NCBI RefSeq assembly: GCF_041261225.1
Contig: NZ_JBGCCN010000002.1
Coordinates: 310,001-374,000 of the forward strand
Direction: 5' to 3'
Length of the DNA: 64,000 nucleotides
Origin: Streptomyces sp. V4I8
GTDB lineage: Bacteria > Actinomycetota > Actinomycetes > Streptomycetales > Streptomycetaceae
The notes under the pieces are model-generated. The model saw nothing but the letters and a program-made list of their open reading frames with translations. It was not told where the DNA came from and searched no databases. A program made the position numbers and the translations under genes. Shown in pieces: positions 36,801 through 46,087 of this stretch. Numbering within the stretch: position 1 is the first letter of the stretch; the number at the start of each line of letters is the position of its first letter.

Positions 36801-37298
36801 GGCGGAGATCGACTGGTCGCGCCGCCGGCGGTGTACGACGGGTTCGCCGCCGCGCAGTACGCCGACCTCACCGACGACGAGCGGCTGTCGCGTCCCGCCT
36901 TCGAACGAATGCCCTCCGGGGTGACCGCCGGGCTGGCCGGCCACCGCTGGCCACGCAACCGGGTGGGCGCGCCGATCGCGTGCGGCGTTGACATCCACTA
37001 CGACGAGGCGATCGTCGACGACCCCGACGCGCCCACTCCACCCCCGACTCCGGTCCCGCTCAACGCCGCCCTGGCCGGGCTGCTGGTCGCGGGCGGCGCC
37101 TCGGCGCTGTCACCGGCCCGTCAGGCACAGGCGATCAAGGGTCCTGACCAGCGTGTCACGATCGTGGGCGAGCAGTACGTCGCCGTCCCTCGCGACACCC
37201 TCCCGAACGCCCTGCCAGCCACCCCGGCCGCCTACGCCCAAGCCGCTGACCACCGGGGAAGCGGCCAGCTCGTCACAGCTGGGGAGGTGACCGGGTGA
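33867..37298 (+). CDS. Cluster gene 2: DUF6603-type giant protein
   Basis: ATG 33867 follows GGAGG and opens 1143 residues. An N-terminal helical part (1-230, several amphipathic helices) is followed by a very long series of amphipathic beta strands from about 260 to 900, with Gly/Leu/Ile alternation (VTAGLGLSTRNGIYLIGSG, LLGVGGLLGVNRTVALDPL, WGPGPLLEIELALILELPM). I recognise the DUF6603 family here; its function is not known to me. The strand-rich, hydrophobic-lined pattern could form an elongated groove or tube, an inference only. The C-terminal 200 residues are Pro/Ala-rich. No signal peptide or clear membrane anchor is present. Confidence 0.7.
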   Translation: MTEPAPSLQVALTTELGLLLAPLADLAEPGELRTLIGELGFALPATAEFPQLFADLATAAQGMVTALVELAEANEEQRIERLGTALTSVRTLLDLAESVGTRAHDALTGFPDFLAHSGLAEELPRRLLDRLIVRYLRDEQPMVYSLVLLTGLVEWRNLPEDPAAHRLAVILATVRWERLGQLFTAPGDLAEEVLGWRTGFKIAPFIAAVGLLFDQLGFDVGEHPQDPAIQAALGRPPGVHELLIPLCAEGAAEAGLRLSEVPANGSRLAGIGLFPYVIGTLGEEAATADGLAVEVRATGLLDGGVALLIRPPGDVEVTADLVGGTSAAAEAKVRVRWSAAGRPIHLFGAAAGSNATAKGLAVSLVARTALRDGKLSGEAAVEAEIVDLRIVLALGGADSFLSKILPAEGLSATVTAGLGLSTRNGIYLIGSGSFEVTLPVHVSLAGVVTIEHIHLGLRVAGGKLVLDISASATAALGPIAASVERVGFTGTAALPTGSGLGRAELAFKPPKGVGLAISAGPVSGGGYLFLDPDKGEYAGVLELSVNILSLKAIGLLTTRLPDGRPGFSLLLIITAEFPPIQLGFGFALLGVGGLLGVNRTVALDPLRDGVRTRALDAVLFPKNPVANATQLLGALRALFPPAEGRYTFGPMVKIGWGPGPLLEIELALILELPMPLRLIVAGRMRVRLPDENAPVVVLRLDVVGILDMDRGEVSIDASLVDSRIAAFTISGDMAMRVGWKGNTQFALAVGGFHPRFTPPPGFPALRRLAISLGDGDNPRIRLEAYLAITSNTVQFGARLDLYVEAGPFNVTAYAGLDALVQFSPFHFVVTLSLGIDVSWGRTPILHAQLEANLEGPSPWHVYGFLEFAILFIKARIDVDLTIGEAVAEPPPRVNLVSVLRPAVEADDAWAVQPSPAGASGVTLRAAGTGAAERLVMSPFGQFTVRQRALPLATTITRYGAAVPEPSTPDRFEVRAISVGGDRLVAPPAVYDGFAAAQYADLTDDERLSRPAFERMPSGVTAGLAGHRWPRNRVGAPIACGVDIHYDEAIVDDPDAPTPPPTPVPLNAALAGLLVAGGASALSPARQAQAIKGPDQRVTIVGEQYVAVPRDTLPNALPATPAAYAQAADHRGSGQLVTAGEVTG

Positions 37299-37332
37299 AC
37301 CGGTGGATGCGCTTCGGGATGGCGGGAGCCGT

Positions 37333-40014
37333 ATGGGATCAGGTGTCCGGATGAATCGGTATTCGTTCCTGCGCTGGGTGCGGTCGGGGTCGGCGGGAGC
37401 CATACACGATGAGGAAGGTAGTGGGCGGGTTGAGCCGCGAACCAGGATCAGCGTCGAGGTCGAGTTCGGCAGCGGGCTGAACCCCCGGCGTGAGCTGGCT
37501 CTGCACGGGCCGGGGGACGTCGTCGGGTTAACCGGGGCACAGATCATCAGGCGCTTCCCTGAGCCTGGGTCACTGACCGTCGGCACCGATGCGTTCGCGC
37601 ATCTTGAACTAGACGACCCCGACCTGCCCTGGCGCTACACCCCGTTCCGTGAGCAGACCGCCGCCGACAGCGGGCCTGGGCTGCCCAGGCAGGGGACGCT
37701 CGCGCCGTGGTTGTGCCTGGTCGTCGTCGAGCGGCGGACCGGGGTTTCGTACGGGTTGCGGCCCGGCGACCCGTTGCCCGTGTTGCGGATCGCGGATCGG
37801 GTGGACGATGAGCTGCCGCCGCCCGGTGAGGTGCACGCGTGGGCGCATGTACAGCTGATCGGTGACCTGCCCGGTGATCTCGGTGAGGTGATCGACCGGC
37901 AGCCGGAACGAGTCCTGGCCCGGCTGGTCGCTCCGCGCCTGCTCGAGCCGGACACTCCATACCTGGCCTGTGTGGTACCGGTCTTCGAGGCCGGGCGGCA
38001 GGCGGGGCTCGGCGAGCCGGTCACCTCCAAGCCCGACCAGCATGCCTGGGCGGCGGGGCAGGCGACGGCCATGCTGCCCGTGTACGGCGCGTGGGAGTTC
38101 GACACCGGGCCGGGCGGTGAGTTCGAGCAGCTTGTCCGCAGGCTGGGCCCGGCCAGGCTTGACCAGATCACCGACCCGGCGGGCAACCCGCTGGTCGGCA
38201 CCCGAACAATGAGCCTCACCGCCCCAGGGTTCGGCCTCGCAGACGACCCCGGCCGGCCGGACGCCGCACTGTCCGGGGCCCTGCGCCTCGAAGGGACGAC
38301 TACCCAGGCCCCGGGCGGTTTGCCGCTGCTTGATGCCGTGAACCTGGCCGACGCGGTCGCGCCACCTGTGTACGGGCGCTGGCACGCCGCTGCGCCGGTC
38401 GGGGGCGCCGATCCGGCGTGGCCACCGTGGCTGGCCCAGCTGAACCTCGACCCTGGGCTGCGGGTGGCGGCCGGGATGGGGGCGGCGGTCGTCCGGGCCA
38501 GGCAGGAGGAGTTCATGGCCGCCGCCTGGGAGCAGGTCGGCGAGATCAGGGCCGCCAACCAGGTGTTGCGCCAGGCCGAGCTCGCCCTGGCCGGGTCGCA
38601 GCGGATCTACCAGCGGCACGTGGCGGCGCTGCCCGACCTGCGGCTGCTGGAGTTCGCCGCACCTGCACTGTCCAGGCTGCGCTCGACCGCCGATCCGTCC
38701 CGAACGCTGACCGGGGTGATCGGGGGACACTGCCTGCCCGAAGTGTGCCTGACCGGCGGCTGGGTGAGACTGCTGCGCCGTCGCGGTCCGCTGGTGCGGC
38801 GGCTCGAACGGGCCAAAGACGGCGCCAGATTCGACCCCACGCTGGTCATTCAGCGGCTCGCGGACGGCGACCGGGAACCCGTACCGGATCCACCCGGGCC
38901 GATCGCACTGGCCGGGGCGACAGAGCTGGCCGATGTGCTCACCAGGCCGGGCAGGATCGGCATCGACCAAGTCGAGCGGGAGGCTCTCGGTGCGATGCTG
39001 ACCACCCTCGCGGCCCGGGCGGTGGTCGATCCCTGCCTGCCCACCCCGATCGGACAGCTGGCCGCCGACGCCCGTGTGCGGTTACTGCCGTCCGCGACGA
39101 TCCCGCGCCGAGTCAACGCGCAGCTGCGCCTGCCGCCTGAAATGCGGACCCCCGACCGAATCGACCCGATCATGGCCGCGCCGCAGATCACAGCGCCGAC
39201 TGCCGGCTTCCTGGCCGAGCAAGGGCAGGACTGGCTGCTGCCCGGACTCCAGCACGTACCGAAGGAAAGTGTCAGCGCGGTCGTAGCCAACCAGCGGTTC
39301 GTCGAGGCGTTCCTGGCGGGGATGAACCACGAGATGGGCCGTGAGCTGCTGTGGCGCGGGTATCCGACCGATCAGCGAGGGACCGTGTTCCGGCATTTCT
39401 TCGACGCGCAGGCCGCCGCCACGCCCTCGCCGGGGGATATCACTGTCATGCACGGCTGGAGCGGGGATCTCGGTTCACATCCTGCCAGAAGCGGTCCGGC
39501 CGACCGGTTCGTGCTAGTGATCAGGGGTGAGTTGCTGCGGCGGTTCCCTCATACGACGGTGGTGCTTGTCAAGGGGCTGAGCTCGGGTGGCACGCGTAAG
39601 CCGGGGCCGGTGGACGAGGCGGCGCTGCTGCCGGTATTCGCTGGGCGGCTCGGGCCGGATGTGACGTTCCTCGGGTTCGAAGTGTCGGCCGAGGCGGCGC
39701 GGAGCGATCCCGGGTACTACGTGGTGTTCCAGGAACAGCCCACCGAGCCCCGCTTCGGCGTCGGAGCCGCGTCCGGCCAGCTCACCGGGGGCCGCTACGG
39801 CAGCTGGGCCGACCTCGGACGAGGCGACCTGGCAGTCACCGGCGGTGGCTACGTACGGCTGGAAGCGACCACGTCCACCGCGTTCCTGGACCGGGTTCCG
39901 ACAGACTCGACCGTATGGGATGGACGGTCCGATTCGCTGGCCGCGATCCTGCTACGCCGTCCGTTCCGCCTCTACCTGCACGGTTCCGACATCCTCCCGA
40001 GGACGAGCTCATGA
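37333..40014 (+). CDS. Cluster gene 3: large conserved-type protein of unknown function
   Basis: About 893 residues from ATG 37333 (GGCGGGAG just upstream); ATG 37351, starting MNRYSFLRWVRSG, is also possible. A helical stretch at about 400-440 (ARQEEFMAAAWEQVGEIRAA) divides a beta-rich N-terminal half from a C-terminal half. The latter holds the striking segment FLAGMNHEMGRELLWRGYPT followed by DQRGTVFRHFFD, then FVLVIRGELLRRFPHTTVVL. I believe this segment is conserved in a family of large uncharacterised proteins, but cannot name it. The gene ends in an ATGA overlap with a mini-ORF, so translation is probably coupled onward. Confidence 0.6.
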   Translation: MGSGVRMNRYSFLRWVRSGSAGAIHDEEGSGRVEPRTRISVEVEFGSGLNPRRELALHGPGDVVGLTGAQIIRRFPEPGSLTVGTDAFAHLELDDPDLPWRYTPFREQTAADSGPGLPRQGTLAPWLCLVVVERRTGVSYGLRPGDPLPVLRIADRVDDELPPPGEVHAWAHVQLIGDLPGDLGEVIDRQPERVLARLVAPRLLEPDTPYLACVVPVFEAGRQAGLGEPVTSKPDQHAWAAGQATAMLPVYGAWEFDTGPGGEFEQLVRRLGPARLDQITDPAGNPLVGTRTMSLTAPGFGLADDPGRPDAALSGALRLEGTTTQAPGGLPLLDAVNLADAVAPPVYGRWHAAAPVGGADPAWPPWLAQLNLDPGLRVAAGMGAAVVRARQEEFMAAAWEQVGEIRAANQVLRQAELALAGSQRIYQRHVAALPDLRLLEFAAPALSRLRSTADPSRTLTGVIGGHCLPEVCLTGGWVRLLRRRGPLVRRLERAKDGARFDPTLVIQRLADGDREPVPDPPGPIALAGATELADVLTRPGRIGIDQVEREALGAMLTTLAARAVVDPCLPTPIGQLAADARVRLLPSATIPRRVNAQLRLPPEMRTPDRIDPIMAAPQITAPTAGFLAEQGQDWLLPGLQHVPKESVSAVVANQRFVEAFLAGMNHEMGRELLWRGYPTDQRGTVFRHFFDAQAAATPSPGDITVMHGWSGDLGSHPARSGPADRFVLVIRGELLRRFPHTTVVLVKGLSSGGTRKPGPVDEAALLPVFAGRLGPDVTFLGFEVSAEAARSDPGYYVVFQEQPTEPRFGVGAASGQLTGGRYGSWADLGRGDLAVTGGGYVRLEATTSTAFLDRVPTDSTVWDGRSDSLAAILLRRPFRLYLHGSDILPRTSS

Positions 40015-40052
40015 CCGCGTTGACGGACATCTTTTCGGGGACTGATCGATGA
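40011..40052 (+). CDS. 13-codon mini-ORF echoing the start of gene 4
   Basis: ATGA at 40011 overlaps the gene 3 stop. The mini-ORF encodes MTALTDIFSGTDR and ends in a second ATGA, which starts gene 4 (MTALTDIARARA). The first seven residues of both are the same. It is either a coupling leader or a duplicated start left by a small rearrangement. Coding status is uncertain. Confidence 0.4.
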   Translation: MTALTDIFSGTDR

Positions 40053-43000
40053 CGGCGTTGACGGATATCGCGCGAGCGCGTGCCGTAATGGCTTCGGCCG
40101 AGCGAGCTCTGCGGCGAGCCCGGGGGCAGGGAGATGCTGCCGGGACTACCGAGCTGGAAAAGGCGCGTGCTGAGGCCGCCGCGGAGCTGGCCGCGCTCCG
40201 GCAGGCGCATGCCGGGGACGCTGCCGACCCGTTCGCGCTGGCCGAGGGGCGATGGCCATTGTTGTTGCTGCCTGTTCGGCTGGAAACCAGGTTTGCGTGG
40301 AAGGGCGCAGCCGGACCGACGTTCGTCAGGCCGCCGGACGTCGCTGTGCCGTTACTTCTGGTGCGGATTTTCCCTGATGACATTCACCTGGACGCGCACG
40401 ACACTGAGCTCACCCCGCGTGAGGAAGAGCTGCGCAGGGAGTTCCTCGTCGCCGTCAACGCCGGGCGGGACCGGATCGACTTCGTGCGGGCGTGGGAGCA
40501 CCTGATCCGAGCCGTCGGGCACCGGCGGGCCGCATGGATCGCCAGAATGGCCAAGCTGGGGAAGGTCCCGATCGTGCCCGACCGGATAGGCCGCGCGCCC
40601 AGGGCCGCGCTACTGCCCGACCGCTGGCAGGCGTATGCGACGCTGCCAGGTGGTCAGGTGGTGTCGGGCGAGAGCAAACTCATCAGCGAGCCGCTCGACG
40701 TCGGCCCCGACCCGTATGGCGGTCCGCCTGGCTGGCTGACTACGTACGCCCGGGCCGAGGAGGCCGGGATGGCGCTCACCGTCGAGTTGCCCACGCCTAT
40801 CGGCCGGCCCCGAGTAGACCGGCTCGTCGTGCTCGGCGCGCATGTCACCCGTGACGCCGACGCCTCCCGTCAGGCGTTCGAGGCACTGCTCGACGCTCAC
40901 CACCACACCGTCGGCCTGTCGTTCGTACGGCCAGGCGCACCCACCAACGCCCTGCCGGGTGAGCGCCCCGACCACACCTCGAGGCCGGACGTCGACCAAG
41001 TCTTCGCGGTCGAGGGCGACATGTGGCCGCTTATCAAATCTGACCAAACCCTCGTCGACGACCCGATCGCCGACGGCGTGGGAACCGCCGAACTGCTCGG
41101 CCTCGACCCGGCCGTGTTCGCGCACGTCGAGGGGGCCGACCGCCGGACCGGAGCGGCAGCCGCCCAGGTCAGGCGGCTGCTCGCGGACGCCGTAACCGGG
41201 ACGCTGCGGCACCTATGGGCTCCCGTGCTCACCGCCGGCGACCTCGACGTGACGGCCTCGTACTTCTCCGACGCCGTCGAGGGGCTCGGCCCGATGCCAG
41301 CGCTGCGGGTGGGCGACCAGCCGTACGGGATCCTGCCGGTCAGCGTCACCATCCCGGAAGACTTCGACCTCGACCCGTTCGAGGTACGGCTGCTGACCGT
41401 GCTGCGCCGGTTGCGCGAGTGGGTCTGGGAGCCGTCCGTGGCCGCTGTTCCCGCGATCGGCGGGCAGCTAGCCGACCCGGCCGGGACGTTGCTCGCGCTG
41501 CTGCGCTCCGACGGTGTGACGCAGACGCTCGCCATCCGCGCCCTGCTCGGCCCGGACGTCAGCGCGGTGGTTCTGCGCCGATTCGAACCTATGCGGGCCG
41601 CCGCGCTCGGCAACGAGTTGCAGTTGGTGTCCGGGCTGGCCGCGTCGCTCGCCGCCGACCTGGCTGCCCAGGACGTACGGCTCGCCTCGATGGTCGCGGT
41701 CGCCGATGCGCCCTCGGTCACGGTGCCGTTCGTGGGGGAGAATCCGCATACGGAGCTGGACCAGCTGTCGTTCCGGTATCCCTCGACGCTGACCGCGCTG
41801 TGGGAGCTGCTGGATCCCGGGCCGTTCTCTGGGTCCCTGCTCGGCGCGCTGGCCAGGACCGCGCTGCTGTCGTCGGCCGATCGGGCCACCCGGACGCTGC
41901 TGCGACAGGCCGGGACCGTGGACGACGCCACGGTGGCCGCCTGGGACGCCGAGCTCAGCCGGAACACGATCCTGTACATGCTGGACCACCGGCTCGCTAT
42001 GGACATCCCTGATCATCCGGGCGTACCGCTTTACTCGCTGCTGCTCAACGCGCCGCCAGCCGGGGCCGAGCCCTTCATCACCACGCTAGCCGCCGTACGT
42101 GAGCTGGCTGTGTCAACCGGGTACGGCACCGCGCGGGGCCGCCGTCATCCGCGTGAGCTGTTGGACGTGGTGCTCAGGTCCGAGCTCGGGCTGCTCTCGC
42201 ATCGGCTGGACGCCTGGCTCACCGCGGTGACAACTCAGCGGCTGCGCCGCCTGCGGGCCATGCCCGGCCGGGAGCGAGGGCTGATCATCGGCGCGTACGG
42301 CGTGCTCACGAATCTAGGTGCCGGGCCTTCGCTGCTTCCCGTGGATGTCGCTGACCTGCCGGAGGGTGTGGGCGAGGCGTTCCGGGACTCGGCCAACGTC
42401 GGGTACTCACACACGCCGGGTGTGGCGCACGCGGCCACGGCCGCCGTGCTGCGGTCGGTGCATCTTGGGCAGCGGCCAGGAGTTGGCGGGGAGGCGTTTA
42501 GCGTCGATCTATCGTCGCGGCGGGTGCGAAACGCGCTCGGGCTCCTTGACGGTATACGCGAAGGGCAACCGCTGGCCGCCCTGCTCGGCTACCGGATGGA
42601 ACGCGCGCTACGCGACCGAGGCACGCCGCAGGCGATCGCGGTCATCCGGCGGGCCGCGCCACTGGCTGCCAACAAGCTCGAGACCCAAGGGCCCGCCGAG
42701 CACGTCGCCGCCGACAACGTGGTGGACGCGCTGCGCCTGATCGCTCTCACCGGGCCCGGCACCGAGGCAGCCGTACGGACCGTCCTCGCGCCGCACTTCG
42801 GCACCCTCGGCGCCGCCGAGACCTCAGCCGTGGTGCGGGCGGTCGCCGTGGTGGTCGCCGACGCCAGAGAGGCGGCCGATTGCGTCGCTGACGTACTGCT
42901 GGCTGAGGGGGTCTTCCAGCTTGTGCGGGGAAACCCCACCCGTGGGGCCGCCAGCGTGGACGCCCTCAGCGGCACCGGCAGCCCCCCGCCCGAACCTGAG

Positions 43001-43820
43001 GTGATCTCCCAGCCCCGCACTGGCATAGCCCTCACTCTCCGCGCGGCTGTCACCCTCCCCGCTACACCACCCGGCGTGCCCCTCGGGCCATGGGCCGATA
43101 CCCCGCGCTCCCGGCTGGAGCCCGCTCTTGAACGGTGGGCTCAGGCAGTGCTGCCTGCTCCTTCAGATGTTCAGATCAGCGCGGGTCGGACTCTGGCTGA
43201 TCTGCTGTCGGCGTCTCCGCTGGCCGCGATCGACTTCGTGGCGGGCGATCCCGGGACTCTGGCTGCCCGGTTGTCGCTCGCTGAGCCGCCGAGTCCTTCG
43301 CTGATTGAGGCGTTCACGGTGGCGGCAACGCTAAGGGCGCTGCTCAGTGCGGCTCGACCACTCCTTCCTCAAGACGCGAGCGTGGAGGCCGAGGCCGCGC
43401 TGGCTCGGGTGGATGCCGCTGTGCATGCCGTACGGATGGCTCGCGATGCCGTACGGGCGGCGACGGACCCGGCGGCTCTCGTCGACGCGTTGCACAGGGC
43501 CGACCTGGTGGGGGCGACCAACGCCGTGCCACCTGGTGACGCCACGGCCGATGAGGTAAAGGCTCTGGCCGTCGCCGTGGCGGCCGAACTCGACGCCCGG
43601 ATGGCCGCACACGATGCGCTGGCGACTCCAAGCGCGGATGATATGGCCCGCGCGGAGTGGGCGGAGGAACGGGCCAAGGCCGCGTTTGGACCCACGGGAT
43701 GGGTCGTTCCGGCAATCAGCGGGCTTAGTGGGGGCACGCCCGAGGGTATTTCGGACGAGGCGGTCGCGCTGGTGGTCGGGCAGCGGGCGCGGGTGCGGCC
43801 AGGGGTGGCCCGGCTAGACC
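40049..43820 (+). pseudogene. Cluster gene 4, 5' part (split by IS1634)
   Basis: ATG 40049 opens a frame of 1257 codons before the insertion. A coiled-coil N-terminus (about 1-65) is followed by WPLLLLPVRLETRF, LVRIFPDDIHLDAHD, and later SYFSDAVEGLGPMPALRVGD with QPYGILPVSVT. These clear blocks look like conserved cores of a large protein family I cannot name. Removing the IS1634 and one target copy links C43820 to 45599 and restores 1418 residues. If the gene is expressed as it stands, it yields a protein ending in the IS (…LDPYFAGR), lacking the last ~160 residues. Confidence 0.65.
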
Positions 43821-45589
43821 CGTACTTCGCGGGTCGTTGATTCGTATGGTGTGACCGGTCCGGGGTGTCCTGGGCCGGGGGTGTGGCGTTGGGTGGGGTG
43901 TGTCGATGACTTCCCGGTCCCCGCGGCCACGGTCTCAGCGTCAGCGTCTTGAAGTGGCGGTGACGTCCGTGGTGGAGAAGCGTCTGGGCGCTCTGCCTGT
44001 CGCTGCCGAGTTTCTGCGTCGGCTGGATGTCGCCGGGATCGTCGACGAGGTGTGTCCTGGTGGCGCGAGTGCGCTGGTGACGCACGGGCAGGTGATCGAG
44101 GCGTTGGTGGCCAACCGGCTGACGTCGCCCGCGCCGTTGGTGCGGGTGGAGGACTGGGCCAGGTGCTGGGCAGTGGAAGAGGTCTTCGGGATCGAGCCCG
44201 CTCTGCTCAACGATGATCGTCTGGCCCGGGCACTGGATGCGATCGCTCCGCAGCTGGAGCACATCGCGGGCACGGTCGGGGCGCGGGCGATCGGTGAGTT
44301 CGGGATCGATGTGGCCCGGATGCACTGGGACATGACCAGCATGTCCGTGCACGGGGCCTTCCCGGTCGAGGGTCAGGAGGAGGACTTCCCCGTCATTGGC
44401 TACGGGCATCCCAAGGACCGGCGCTTCGATCTGAAGCAGGTCCAGGCCGGGCTCGCGGTGTCGGCCGACGGCGGCATCCCGCTCCATGCCCGGGTCTTCG
44501 GCGGTGGTGCGGCCGAGGTCAGCCAGGTCGTCGGCGCGATGAAGGACCTGCGGGCCATGGCCGGTGAACGCGACTTCCTGATGGTCGCCGACTCCAAGCT
44601 GGTGTCCTACTCCAACGTCCGTGCCCTGCTGGCGGCCGGGGTCCAGTTCATCGCCCCGGCCCCGGCCGCGCAGGTCAAGGACGAGGTCTATGCCGCTCTC
44701 GATCCCGCGCAGGCCACCATCGTGGACTGGACGCCCAACCGGGAGGCGGGCAAGCCCGCCGAGCGGCGCGAGACCTACCGCGTGCTGGAGGACACCCACA
44801 CCCTGACCGGGCCCCGCAAGAGCGATCCTGTGCTCACCGTGCGACGGATCCTGGTCCACTCCACCGCGAACGCCGCCGGCCAGCAAGCAGCCCGGGACAA
44901 ACGCCTGGCCAAGGCCGCCCAGGACCTGAACAAGCTCACCGCTGCGGCCGGCGGACGCCACTACAAGACCCGGGAGAAGATCGTCGCCCGAATCGGTGTC
45001 ATCGCCGCCAAGCGCCGTGTCACCTCTTGTCTGCGCTGGACCGTCACCGATAACGAGGACGGCACCCCGGTCCTGGCCTGGCACTTCGACACCGGCGTGC
45101 TGAAGGCGGAAGCCGTGGTCGACGGCTGGTACGCACTGCTGACGTCTGTCCCCGCCGACCAGGCGGACGCTGGGCAGACTCTGATCCACTACAAGGGCCA
45201 GGGCGCGGTCGAGCGCAGATACCACGACTTCAAGGGCCCGCTCGCGGTCGCGCCGGTCTTCGTGCAGCACAACCGGCGCGTTGCCGCCCTGATCCAGGTC
45301 ATCTGCCTGGCCCTGCTCGTCTTCTGCCTGATCGAACGGCAGGTCAGACGCGCGCTCGGCCCCGAGCAGACCATGAGCGGCCTCTACCCCGACAACCGCC
45401 GGGTCCGCCCCACCGGCCGCATGGTCTTCTACCACCTCGGCGAACTCACCCTGCGCATCGGCAACATCACCGACCCGCCCACCGTCCAGATCACCCGCGG
45501 CGTCCAACTCCACCTCCTCGACCTACTCGACACCGACATCGGACAAACCCGCTGGCCACAGACCTGAAACGGTGACCCGCGAAGTCCGG
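43821..45589 (+). mobile_element. IS1634-family element (1769 bp)
   Basis: The ends CGTACTTCGCGGGTC (43821) and the complement of CCGGACTTCGCGGGTC (45589) form an inverted repeat. The 9-bp target GGCTAGACC is duplicated at 43812-43820 and 45590-45598. The insertion splits cluster gene 4. Confidence 0.85.
43900..45567 (+). CDS. IS1634-family transposase
   Basis: The 555-residue protein has FGIDVARMHWDMTSMSVHG (first Asp), DFLMVADSKLVSYSNV (second Asp) and YKGQGAVERRYHDFKGPLAV (Glu). The layout and size match IS1634 transposases. GTG 43900 or ATG 43906 are possible starts. It looks intact, so the element may be active. Confidence 0.9.
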   Translation: MSMTSRSPRPRSQRQRLEVAVTSVVEKRLGALPVAAEFLRRLDVAGIVDEVCPGGASALVTHGQVIEALVANRLTSPAPLVRVEDWARCWAVEEVFGIEPALLNDDRLARALDAIAPQLEHIAGTVGARAIGEFGIDVARMHWDMTSMSVHGAFPVEGQEEDFPVIGYGHPKDRRFDLKQVQAGLAVSADGGIPLHARVFGGGAAEVSQVVGAMKDLRAMAGERDFLMVADSKLVSYSNVRALLAAGVQFIAPAPAAQVKDEVYAALDPAQATIVDWTPNREAGKPAERRETYRVLEDTHTLTGPRKSDPVLTVRRILVHSTANAAGQQAARDKRLAKAAQDLNKLTAAAGGRHYKTREKIVARIGVIAAKRRVTSCLRWTVTDNEDGTPVLAWHFDTGVLKAEAVVDGWYALLTSVPADQADAGQTLIHYKGQGAVERRYHDFKGPLAVAPVFVQHNRRVAALIQVICLALLVFCLIERQVRRALGPEQTMSGLYPDNRRVRPTGRMVFYHLGELTLRIGNITDPPTVQITRGVQLHLLDLLDTDIGQTRWPQT

Positions 45590-45598
45590 GGCTAGACC

Positions 45599-46083
45599 GG
45601 GTGCTCGGCTGCGTCGAAGCACTGCACGGTGATGTCCCCCGATTCACTGTCGCCCAGACCCCACTCGCGCCGGGGGAGCGCTGGATCGCGTTCACCCGGC
45701 CGCTCGGCGGACGTACGTCCGTCTTCGCGTACACGCCTTTCCCCGGTGAGCCGGGCCCGGTCGCCGCGCTGGTCGTCGACGACTGGGTCGAGGTGGTCCC
45801 GGCCGCCGACGTGACCACTAGCCTGGCCTTCCACTACAACGCCCCGACCAGCGCGCCCCCCAACGTGGCACTGCTCGGGGTGCTCAAACCGAACGCCGAG
45901 CAGTGGAGCGCCCGCGACGCCCTCGCCATCGTCGAGGAGGGCCTCGCCCTGGCCAGACTCCGCGCCGTCGACCCGAGCACCCTGGCCACCATGGGCCAGC
46001 TCCTCCCCGCCCTGATAGCCCGCGTCGACACCGAACCCGGCGTCAGCGCGGGCCCCGGCATCACCGACCTGACGGCGAGGTAA
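45599..46083 (+). pseudogene. Cluster gene 4, 3' part
   Basis: In the restored frame the sequence reads RVLGCVEALHGDVPRFTV, then APGERWIAFTRPLGGRTSVF and a beta-rich C-terminus. A helical tail ends ITDLTAR. A GTG at 45601 could start an independent 160-residue fragment. Five bases separate its stop from gene 5, so downstream translation could continue. Confidence 0.65.
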
Positions 46084-46087
46084 TCGG

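Noticed and set aside
37609..38970. Minus-strand frame of 453 codons inside cluster gene 3
   Set aside because: Pro/Gln/His-rich shadow; the plus-strand frame is continuous and better patterned.
43369..45513. 714-codon minus-strand open frame
   Set aside because: It is antisense to the IS1634 transposase and gene 4 and has no recognisable motif.
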